Shown here one piece after another: positions 48,022 through 57,614 of a stretch of 64,000 nt of DNA (position 1 is the first letter of the stretch; every line of letters begins with the position of its first letter). The notes under the pieces were generated by a model. It worked only from the letters and a program-made list of their open reading frames with translations, was not told the DNA's origin and did no database searches. This stretch comes from Zygnema cylindricum (Eukaryota; Streptophyta; Zygnematophyceae; Zygnematales; Zygnemataceae), in NCBI GenBank assembly GCA_037447655.1, contig JBBHKE010000513.1, forward strand, positions 117,001 to 181,000, read 5' to 3'. Position numbers and translations under genes: made by a program.

Positions 48022-48748
48022 ACCCATGGCTACCCATGTTTGATGGATCAAAATATCACCACTGGAAGGATGCACTTGAGAACTACTTCGAGATGATGGA
48101 GCTAATGGATGTGGTGGACGGTACCTTGGCCGAAACATCAAATGGATGGAAAAGGAAAAATCAATGAAGAACTCCTTGACTGAGGATTTAGTAATATCAT
48201 ACCTAAGTTTGAAAAATGCATCTGAATTATGGAACTGCTTAGAATGTATGTTTGCAAAGACTTCTTTATATCATTGGCTTAGCAGTGTTACCAAAATAGT
48301 TGAACACAAGTATGTAGGAGGTAGTATGGAGAAACACTGTATTGACTTACAAGTATTATTTGCAGAAAATAATTTGGTAGGAGGAAAATTTACAGATGCC
48401 CAACAAGCTATATTGTTAATGAGAAGTATACCTAAAAAAAATAAGAGTGCATTAGATCGATTGACTTTAATTGATATAAGGGATTGGAGCTTAACTGTAG
48501 CAAGGTGTGTTGTTCTAGATGAAGAGGCTAATATAAAGTTTTTATCAAGGAAGACGAATACAAAGGAATCTAAGTCTCAGTTTCAGAAAATTAAAAAGAA
48601 TAGCGAGTTCGGAGATCGGCCAAAGAGTTGGTTTTATTGTAATGATTTGGGACATACTTTCAGGGTATGTCCGTCGTTTAAAAGTGCATTTGGATGGGAC
48701 AACAACCTAGTTCGCCCCTCAACAAGAAGAGAATCAAGTGCTTTCGTG
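48012..48748 (+). pseudogene. Gag of copia C, frameshifted and cut by an assembly gap
   Basis: The frame opened at 47982 or 48012 reads to about 48165; the continuation (TEDLVISYLSLKNASELWN..., a UBN2 Gag core) lies in the next frame from about 48146. A zinc knuckle remnant YCNDLGHTFRVC at about 48635-48670 has lost its first Cys. The element breaks off at the N-run and unrelated repeat follows, so protease and pol are missing. Confidence 0.85.
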
Positions 48749-48758
48749 NNNNNNNNNN
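48749..48758. other. Assembly gap (10 N)
   Basis: Ten N bases mark a scaffold gap of unspecified true size. Copia C lies on its left and an inverted R2 repeat on its right, so the true sequence may hold the rest of copia C. Confidence 0.98.
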
Positions 48759-48936
48759 AGGCTACACAAAATTTCTTTTCAAACTTCAACAGCAAAGAAC
48801 TGTACCGGTTCCCAGCTTTTTGTACTCTCCCCCTCCCTTTTCCTTCCTCCCTCTTTTTTTCTCATATTTCTCAAAATCGCAGGGTTAAGTTACAACTGTA
48901 CGAAGAAACTTAAAAAATGAAGAAAGTGAAAAAAAT

Positions 48937-49545
48937 GAAATTACAATTTGCGTCATCGTCGAACTTGGAACGTACTTCATGATGTTCTCTCATGTTTTTC
49001 GACCCTTGGCCATGTCAAGAAACGACAACTTCAAACTTTTCTTTAAAACACATCGGAAATGTCCGCTCCACAAATAGGGAAAAATCTTCGCATGTGTCAA
49101 AAGTTTTAGAATTTTTAGATGATTTCGGACTACAAGGAGAAATACACAATTTGTTGTTTTGTCCGTTTGCGTCTAGTGTGGATGTTTTTTTACAAGGGTC
49201 TCAAGATTCGATGCCATTTCACGTCAATTGGACAAGAGACGTAAAGACAAAGCACATCTTATTCAACCTGCTGGTAGTTTTTCAGGTTTGGCCATGCCAC
49301 CCCTTTTGCACCCCCGGACTCAAATGGTTTACCATAGTGCATTTTAATATATCCTACGTTTTTTTTTTTTTTACATAGGGTGGAATGTTGTAAGTCTACA
49401 ATGTAACGAAAAGACATACGACGTCACACGCAGTTACAAAAAATACTGTGCGACAACACAGATTGTAAACGTTGTCAACCGTCACAAGCATTGTCGATGT
49501 ATATAGTCATCACAAACATACTAAGCAATTTCGTTTTTACGCGTA
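48937..49545 (-). repeat. R2 repeat, inverted partial copy
   Basis: Read on the minus strand it follows the R2 interior: GTTGACAA(C/T)G blocks, GAAATGGCATCG, CAAACGGACAAAAC, then AAACACAT and GACGCAAATTGTA. The ends are unclear. It lies directly right of the assembly gap region. Confidence 0.5.
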
Positions 49546-49707
49546 GAGGTTTCATTCGTTTGATTCGCACGCGTGAAATTCCTTAGACAGAATGAATATG
49601 CACACAAAACAAAATGCAATTGTTTATAAAATTCGTTGACAGACTTTGACTTTATAATAAAAGAAACAATGTAGAAAACATTTAAACAAAAATACTAGTA
49701 CAACTTA

Positions 49708-50447
49708 GGGTGACGTTCCATCAAACAAAAAGTGGGTAGTTTATTAGAATCCGTGACTATCCGTACCAATCCGTACCGCTTATTTTGCTTTTTTACGAAA
49801 AACAACATTACAGAGAATCTTGCCAATACTCTCCAAAGGTGTGGGAGGTAATACCGACCGTGGATGTTAATCGGCGAGGCCTTCGCTGCATTTTTCTTTA
49901 TAACTATTAACGTACCTCTAGAGGAGGGTTGGCAGATACAGAAAAATAATTAATCACGACACATTGGACGATTAGGCTACTTGTCACGATGAACAACCAA
50001 CAAAAAATTGACAAAAATTTCACATGATACGGGCTTTTGATAATACAACCGAAAATAAATATGTAATTTTGTAACTCTCTTTCGTCACTCTATTTTCGGT
50101 ACCTTTTGTTAGTAACACTATTTTTGTCAAAAGACTTTCGTTATGTTCGAAAACAATAACCCTAAAAAATGAGCTGGCATAGAAGACCGGCGTTTGCAAA
50201 AAGTATAACAACCTTCTGTCGTATGATGACTTCGTACGCAGGTACATGGTACACAAGTAATGATTTGAAGTAAAATTTGTAGGTGCTAAAAATCTTAAGG
50301 ATATTCAATATCGTATCGTAGCTTACATGGTGCCAATCAATTTATAACATGTGGTTTACCGACTCTTCGTGAAGAAACATCGACTCAATCAACCCGGTCT
50401 GTAGAGTTAGCCGTACGATTACATAAACGTCTGATGGAACGTCACCC
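49708..50447. mobile_element. R4 Harbinger-like MITE, copy 1
   Basis: The termini GGGTGACGTTCCATCA and TGATGGAACGTCACCC are perfect inverted repeats flanked by TTA (49705-49707 and 50448-50450). It is 740 bp and non-coding. The TTA duplication points to PIF/Harbinger. Confidence 0.82.
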
Positions 50448-50450
50448 TTA

Positions 50451-51043
50451 GTAAAACTTAACTCAATTATATTTTTACGTTACTATAGGTACTGTTTAAT
50501 TAGCGTTAATTACTCTACTTTTCAGTGATTTTAAATGTTATTATGCACAAAATGAGTTAGTCCGTACTAAAATTGCTCATTATTTTGTATAATTGTACAA
50601 TTTTTTTGTACAAATGTACAAAATAGATGTCAAATAATGGCGTCGACACGAGAAATTGAGTGCGTCGCCGCAAAAAAGCGTACTCACATTTGATTCTCAG
50701 TCATAAAAATGAGAGAAAATAACAAGAATGTGTTCTCATATGTTCAAGCGTTGAATATGTGAACACAGACTCTCGCATACGCAATATGGAAATGTGCATC
50801 CAAATTAGCGTTACGTGTATAAATTAGCGTTAATTTTTGTTGGGACTAGGCTCTTAAACCCAAAACAAGATTAATAACATCAATCTTTCTTAACACTAAA
50901 TTATTTCATAATTCTAATAGCAATTCACGATGTTCTTTTAACCCTTTTTTTGAAATTTTAAGTACATTTTACCTGTACACGAAAAGTATACGAATTTAAC
51001 GAAAATTTTGAAAATAAAAATTGTATGAATGAAGCCTCGATGT
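50451..51043. other. AT-rich stretch with R6-like blocks
   Basis: Blocks such as GGTACTGTTTAATTAGCG (about 50488), AATTACTCTA, and CTAATAGCAATTCACGATGT (about 50918) resemble R6 termini and interior, suggesting a decayed R6 copy. No gene. Confidence 0.4.
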
Positions 51044-51344
51044 AATTTTATTCAGTAGCCATTTGCCGATAATCAATATGCCCCTCTTTATGGCCCGTTG
51101 ATAATCGATATATTGGTACCGGGGTTATGGTGATGAAAAACCGGTATTTAACAGCGGTTCTACAACTATCGGCGATAATTGTACAGTTCATACTGCACAA
51201 TTCTATCGTATAATTTGATGTAGTGAATTTCTTACATTAAACAGAGTACAGAACAGTTGTTATACGTGGCATACCACCCTTTATTACAGTGAAAAATATT
51301 ATACAGTATTATATTATATAGCATACTATATTTTTTTCCACTTA

Positions 51345-52070
51345 GAGTGAAGTTCCATTAGGACATTCTGTAATTGTATGGCCAATATTACCGAATGCTA
51401 CATTTTGAACGATGTTCTATCGCGCAAAGTTTGTAATCCACATGCTCAAAATTTAGTGGTAGCATGTGAGTTAAGACCTGATATGAAAAATCATTAATGA
51501 TTTTCACACCAACCAAAAATCTTCATTTGCGTACCATGAATGCACGTACCTGGTTATCGTGCAACACAACTTTTGTACTCTTTGTTGACGCCTTATCAGA
51601 TACCAACTCATTTTTTAGGGTTTTTGGTTTTTGCTTGACGAATGAGCGTTGCTAGAAATAGTGTGACGAATGGGGCCCCAACAAAAACAGCTTGACAAAT
51701 GCGTTATGAGATTTCTATTTGTGTTTTTCGCTTAGATTTTTGAATGCATATATCATGTGAGAAATATTTTGATTTCCGTTGGTTGCTCTCATGACACGTA
51801 TGCTTATTATCAAGAGTGGTGTAGCTCTAATTTTTCTGTAAATGGTGATGTACCTCGCGAGGTACATCACCATTTATAGAAACTTTTAAAGCGAATGCTT
51901 CGAGAAAAAATATCCAACGGTCATTGTTAACTCCCAGACCTTTCGAGAATATTGGCAAGATTCTCTGGAATGTTGTTTTCGCATAAAAATAAAATAATAG
52001 GTCTAGCGTAGTACGGAGAAATCCGAATTTCTGTAAACATCCTCACTCTTCGTCTAATGGAACTTCACCC
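51345..52070. mobile_element. R4 Harbinger-like MITE, copy 2
   Basis: The termini GAGTGAAGTTCCATTAG and CTAATGGAACTTCACCC are flanked by TTA (51342-51344 and 52071-52073). It is 726 bp. It holds a hairpin at 51836-51879 with 22-bp arms (one mismatch) and no loop. Confidence 0.82.
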
Positions 52071-52846
52071 TTATTGCCAATAAGGACTTTGTTTAGTGTT
52101 GTGTATCGGTAAGGATTTGCCGATAACCGATATGGGCATTTTTTTGGGTTACCGATAATCGATATACTGGTAAGATATATCGTTATCGGTGTTATCGCCG
52201 AAAATTAACTGATAATATCGGTTGTTTATCGGCGATAACACCAATATCGATAACTATTGGCGATAACTATGCAGACCGTACAGATAAATGTACGGCCACT
52301 ACACTCAACTGTACGTGTTATTCCCCGGACTCGCCACAGACCCTTTTCCCCTAGATTTCGGGAAAAAATCGCGATATTTCCTTGATTATTTTTAAGTTAA
52401 GGGGGTTTTACTTGGGTTGCACACTCCCATACCCGTCCAGAATGTCCTTTTGACTATTATTTTTTTTTGCAAGGTTTGTTACGCCCTCATATCACTTCCA
52501 TGGTGGCAGTAAATGGCCATTGTGTGACAGATGTGTTCGTCTGCTCTGTTCATCTGTTTTTTGAAAAAGTTTGATTTACAAATTTACAACGTAATTCAAT
52601 ATTTTTGTTTCGATACTATAGTTTTAGAACTATAATGCATTGCTTTAAATTTGTCAATACTTATGTGCTGCGCTGTCCGTAATAAATTTCAGTTAAATTG
52701 ATACGGAACAGATTCTTATACCTGACATGCCACACTATATAAAGTCAATAATATAACACAGTATGTTCTAAAGTACTATTGTATGCATGCTATATTTTTT
52801 TTTTAAGTTATCGCCGATATGGAATTTGTTAGTCTCGGACCTATAT

Positions 52847-55075
52847 CAGAGGTCGCAAACGGTCAACCGAAACCGTGACCGACCGTTAACCGACCGCCCG
52901 CGCCGGATTCCGAACGGATTCGGTTGCCAAATTTTGGGGGTCGGGCGGTTACGGTCGGTTGACTCAACAGGAAAAGAAAAAACGGTCAGTTACGGTCGGT
53001 CAAACAAAAAACCAAAAAAATGAAAATTTTGTACTTTTTTTTTTCCAACATTATTGTTCTTTGTACTTTTGGTATCGTGGAAGTACGTGGCATCATGATA
53101 AGCGTCGCAAATCTGACAGGGTACTCTAGTAAGCTATTTATTTCGCAAATGAAAGTGAACGCGACAAAGCGTCGCAAATCTGACACGATAGAACACTATT
53201 CATTTCGAAAATCTTAGGGAAAGCGACAAAGCGTCTCAAATCTGAGACGGTAGTACAATATTCATTTCGCAAATCTTAGGCAACGCGACAAAGCGTCGCA
53301 AATCTGACACAGTAGTACACTATTCATTTCGCAAATCTTAGGGAACGCGACAAAGCGCCGCAAATCTGACACGGTAGTAACACTATTCATTTCACAAATC
53401 TTAAGGAACGCGACAAATCGTAATTATTGGCTTATTCCGTCGTACATTGATTAATTTTGTACTTTTTCGGTTACGGGCGGGCACGGTTAGTCACGAAAAA
53501 TCAAGATTCGATTAAGTTTTTTTTCGTAAACGACGGTCGGTTAACGGTTAACAATTTTGGAGCGTGACAAAACTCGGTTGGGCGTCGGTTACTCAGATTT
53601 TGAAAAAAAAAAACGGTCGGTTTCGGGTATGATTTTTTTTCACTTTTGCGACCTCTGCCGGTCGGCGCTCGCACCAAACCGAACCGACATAAAAGTACAG
53701 TACCGAACGAAACAAAACATAACCAACGCGATCCGAGCAAAAATTTGACTGCACGATTTCGGCCGACGCCGATTCGCCCAATATCCTAAAATTGCGCTGT
53801 CAATGTAAGTATGTTGATTTGTAAATAGCGTGGCTCGATCGCGCGTGACAATGCTCATTTTTTTCATTTAATTTCAAATGATATTTTTACGTCGGTTCGT
53901 TTTATTATAAAAGTTTATTTCGTTTCGTGCGTTAGAATATTTCCGTACGAGACCTATAGTACAGTACTTTCAGTTTCAATAGGTTCGTTTCACTTTGCGT
54001 CTAAGTTCAATGTAACACTTAGACGATTCAATTTCAATTTTGCGGCTAAGTGCTCTCACCGTGGAGCTCACATAATGACAAAAAGTTACTGCCTGCAACC
54101 ATTTTATTTACATGTGGTCGCCGCAGTTATGTTATCGTAAACGCTCGCCGGCCGTGTGAATTGCTAATTTTATTATGACGGTCGACGTTCGCAAGCGCGG
54201 CAAAATTTTAAGCAGTTGAAACAATATTATGAAAGTCAAAGATGTCCAATCGATTGACCGTCAAATTTGTACTCAACGGTACTTTATTTGTACCAATGTG
54301 TACTCCAAACGTACGTTTTTTGACAAAATGACGTAAGTGACTGTCCGCAACCAAAACAGTCACTGTCATTATCAATTCCCTAGTTATTTTACCGATGCAC
54401 AACACTAAATTTTAGTGTTGTGTATCGGTAAGGATTTTCCGTAACCGATATGGGCCATTTTTCGGAGACCCGATAATCGATATATTGGTACAATATATCG
54501 CTATCGGTCTTATCGCCGATAAGTAGCCGATAATATCAGCTACTTATCGGCGATAATGCCGATAACGATAACTATCGGCGATAACTGTACAGACCGTACA
54601 GATAAATGTACGGCCAATACATTCATATGTACGTCTTATTCCCCCGACAGCAGCCGGCATAATATATGTACGGCTTTAGTACGGCTCCAGTTAAAGTGAT
54701 GTACCTTCCACATCCGACGTCGTGGCTTTGTCCCCTACTTTTTTGAGATCCACTAAAAACCTGCCACGTGTCAATCCGTCGACTTTTTTGGCCAAAGCCG
54801 CCAAAAAAGCCATTCTGAGATGTCGGCGCTCACGCTGACCGTCCGCTCTTATTTAATCATTGAATTTCGTCCGTTCGATTCTAGCTGCGCGCATAATGTT
54901 ATTCTGCATCCGTTGTACAAGATTCGGTTAATTTTTTTTTTCGTAAACGACGGTCGGTTATTGGTTAACAATTTTGGAGCGTGACAAAACTCGGTCGGGC
55001 GTCGGTTACTCAGATTTTGAAAAAAAAAAAACGGTCGGTTTCGGTTATGATTTTTTTTGACTTTTGCGACCTCTG
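52847..55075. mobile_element. R7 hAT-like element with CAGAGGTCGCAAA termini
   Basis: The inverted ends CAGAGGTCGCAAA and TTTTGCGACCTCTG are flanked by a perfect 8-bp duplication ACCTATAT (52839-52846 and 55076-55083) inside R3. Its right about 145 bp (54930-55075) are nearly repeated at 53512-53657. Strong CGGTCGGTTNNCGGT motifs are subterminal. It is non-coding. Confidence 0.8.
53101..53417. repeat. Minisatellite, 62-bp unit, five copies
   Basis: Units begin AGCGTCGCAAATCTGACA at 53101, 53168, 53230, 53292 and 53354; the first is 67 bp, the next three 62 bp. The array lies inside R7. The unit contains GTCGCAAA, close to the R7 terminal motif. Confidence 0.9.
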
Positions 55076-55315
55076 ACCTATATATTGGGACCCTGACCGT
55101 TCGATAACCGATAACTATCGGTATCGGTGTTATCGCGATAAATTTTTTACCGATATACAACACTAACTTTGTTGGTTTGAGTGCGATATATCAAGACCCC
55201 TCAGTCCCTCACTGTTCGATAACTGATAACTATCTTTATAGGATTTATCGCGATAGTTATTTTACCGATGCACAACACTAAATTTTACACATGAGTTCAT
55301 TTGAAAACAGTGTAA

Positions 55316-56084
55316 GGGTGGCGTTCCATCAGGAAATTCTGTAATCGTACGGCGAATATTACAGGATGCTACATTTTGAACAATGTTGTATCGCGCAGAG
55401 TCTGTAATCCACGTGCTCAAAATTGAATGGTTCCACGCAATATTAGATAGTATACTGAAAATCGTCAAATATTTTTATCACCGACAACTTGAAATCATGA
55501 GTTTTAATCTTCAACTTGAAATCATCATTTGCGTACCATGTACGTGTGGACCAGGTCATCATACGACATAATTTTTTTACTCTTTGCAGACGCCTTGTCA
55601 GATACCAACTCATTTTTTTTTAGGGTTTTTGACTTCATGTTTTTTCGCGTGACGAATGAGCGCTGCCACAAATAGTGTGTCGAATGGGCACCAACAAAAA
55701 TAGCGTGACGAAAGTTCGTTACGAGATTACTTTTGTGATGTCGGTTAGGATTTGTGAATGGATGTATCATGAGCGAAGTTTTTCAATTTTCGTTGGTTGC
55801 CGTCTTGACACGTATGTTCATTATCCAACGTGTCGCGATTCATTTTTTTCTGTAAATGGTGATGTACCTCGTCGAGGTACATCACCATTTACAGAAACTG
55901 TCGAAGCGAATGCTTCGCGAAAATAAATCCGACGGTCATTGTTACCTCCCAGACCTTGGAGAATTTTGGCAAGATTCTCTGTAATGTTGTTCGCGCATAA
56001 AAACAGAATAAACAGTACGGAATGGTACGGAAAGGGGCCTATTTCTGTAAACTACCCCACTTTTCGTCTGATGGAACGCCACCT
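55316..56084. mobile_element. R4 Harbinger-like MITE, copy 3
   Basis: The termini GGGTGGCGTTCCATCAG and CTGATGGAACGCCACCT are flanked by TAA (55313-55315 and 56085-56087). It is 769 bp. It carries a hairpin at 55847-55897 with 25-bp perfect arms and a one-base loop. Confidence 0.82.
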
Positions 56085-56137
56085 TAAGCCTGTAAGGAGA
56101 ATCCTCGCTATAATACAAAGCAAAGTTAGAAGCAAAG

Positions 56138-56545
56138 TTAGTTTAAGTTACAAATTACATGGGGATTTACCCTAAATATTGTATGCGTCTGCATCCAGTC
56201 TGGACAACATTTGTGTGGCGCGATTAAATTGGCGAGCTGTCCACGTGCCTCATACAAGACTGAAGTGTACGGAGTATCCTGCGGGAAACCTTTCTTAAGC
56301 TGACTCGATCGGACGGCAATTTTTAACTCCGGAATCGCCGAGAAACGCGGCAAATCCACCGCCGGATTAATTTCATTGCACGGAGTCGTCAGGTCCGTTG
56401 ACATTTTTCAAAGACCACATTGGCACCGTCGACCGCTAATTTCACACCGTACACGAAATCTGTTTCGAAAAGCGGAATTATTTCAAAAAGCTGCACCTCC
56501 GTACAATTTCCTAGTTTTCCAGAGGGAATGCTTGTACTTTGAAAC
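56138..56545 (-). pseudogene. Protein-like fragment of uncertain origin, frameshifted
   Basis: On the minus strand, about 56545-56389 reads through GNCTEVQLFEIIPLFETDFV and VKLAVDGANVVFEK to a stop. A second frame 56404-56138 continues with VDLPRFSAIPELKIAVRSSQ and QLANLIAPHKCCPDW. The amino-acid makeup looks selected, not random, and the first part faintly recalls SUFU-like domains (acidic PLYE-type stretch). It is broken by at least one frameshift and lies at the left edge of an R2 repeat, so a captured gene fragment is likely. Confidence 0.35.
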
Positions 56546-56554
56546 TTAACGAAC

Positions 56555-57611
56555 TTACTTTGTTTTTTAGGGCAGATCCAGATGACTTTGTTACGTAAAG
56601 GTGTGATGATTGTATACGCTTACAATACCCGTGACGGCTGTCATCATCTACAATCTGTGATGACGCACGACTTTTCGTGACATTGTAGACGTACCGCCTT
56701 CCAGCCTATGCCGTTTCACGGTTGAGGAAGATGCACTTTCAAATGTTAGGTATCGGGTGAAATCATATCGCGATAATATCGATATTCAATATATCGATTT
56801 TCGATCGGTCAGAGGCCTCGATATATCGTACCGGGACCTCGTACCGGGACCAACATAAAATGTTTGAGATATATTTGGTAAAAGGTGGTTATCCGTACAT
56901 ATTAAGTACGGAAAATCATACGACACCACCCCCCCCGCCCCACTGAGCGCGCGCCACGGGGGGGAGGGGGCTTTGGGAAAAAAAAAATTGGAAAAAAAAC
57001 AAAAATAAAATGTATATTTTGCAAAAAATATCGCGATTTGTAGCTTCTCGATATATCGAAGCGATATATCAATTATCGGGTACCTAAAATTTGGCACATA
57101 TCGAATATTGGCAATTGGTCCTCGATACCCAACGCTAGCACTTTGCCTTTGCGTCTCCTGTACGGTCGACGTGAAATGGCATAGGAATCTCGAGATCCCT
57201 GACGAAAAAAATTCCGTACCTGGCCAATACGGACAAAACCAAACAAATTGTGTACTTTGCCTCGTCGTACCTGAACGCAAACGGACAAAACATGGCGAAT
57301 CGTGCACTTTTCGTCGTCGCTTGAATTCATTAAAATTTTTTGGAATTTTTTTTACACTTGCGAATGCGTGTTACTATTTGTTTTTCGAAAATAATTTGTT
57401 TTAAAACACATCGCCCATGTGCTTTAAATAAAAGTTTTGAAGATGACATTTTTTGGCGTGGCCGTGGATCGAAGTACACAAGACGACAACATGTTGTACA
57501 TCTTAAGTTCGATGATGACGCAAAATGTACTTCTCCTTTTTTCAAATATTTTGTACGGTTGAAACTTACGCGGTACAAAAAAGCCTTACTTTGGCACATG
57601 GAGACGTACCC
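56555..57611 (+). mobile_element. R2 MITE split by a hAT MITE
   Basis: The left end is degraded (TTGAAACTTAACGAACTTAC near 56538 belongs to the R2 start block). The right end GGAGACGTACCC is followed by TAA (57612-57614). Its middle is interrupted at 56741-57137; the sequence on either side (GAAGATGCACTTT then GCCTTTGCGTCTCC) rejoins as in the uninterrupted R2 copy at 30805-30835. Confidence 0.65.
56741..57137. mobile_element. hAT-like MITE (R3 subfamily) inside R2
   Basis: The ends AAATGTTAGGTATCG and CGATACCCAACGCTA are inverted relatives of the 45374 copy. The 8-bp flanks GCACTTTC (56733-56740) and GCACTTTG (57138-57145) match at seven of eight. It is 397 bp, with a C-run followed by a G-run near 56925-56970, as in the 45374 copy but shorter. 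Confidence 0.85.
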
Positions 57612-57614
57612 TAA

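Larger units (their letters stand above)
52094..55165. mobile_element. R3 hAT-like element, 3.1 kb with nested R7
   Basis: It starts TAGTGTTGTGTATCGGTAA and ends TTACCGATATACAACACTA, with a perfect 8-bp duplication ACTTTGTT (52086-52093 and 55166-55173) in the outer R3. Subterminal TATCG repeats are typical for this family. A second R3 left half (54413-54650) and a right end (54391-54407) lie inside, showing an internal rearrangement. No transposase frame. Confidence 0.75.
51052..55280. mobile_element. Outer R3 hAT-like element carrying nested insertions
   Basis: The left end is degraded (TCAGTAGCCATTTGCCGATA) and the right end is ACCGATGCACAACACTA at 55264-55280. The flanks AATTTTAT (51044-51051) and AATTTTAC (55281-55288) match at seven of eight bases. 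Inside lie an R4 MITE (51345) and a second R3 (52094). The pairing of these ends is inferred from the flanks. Confidence 0.5.
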
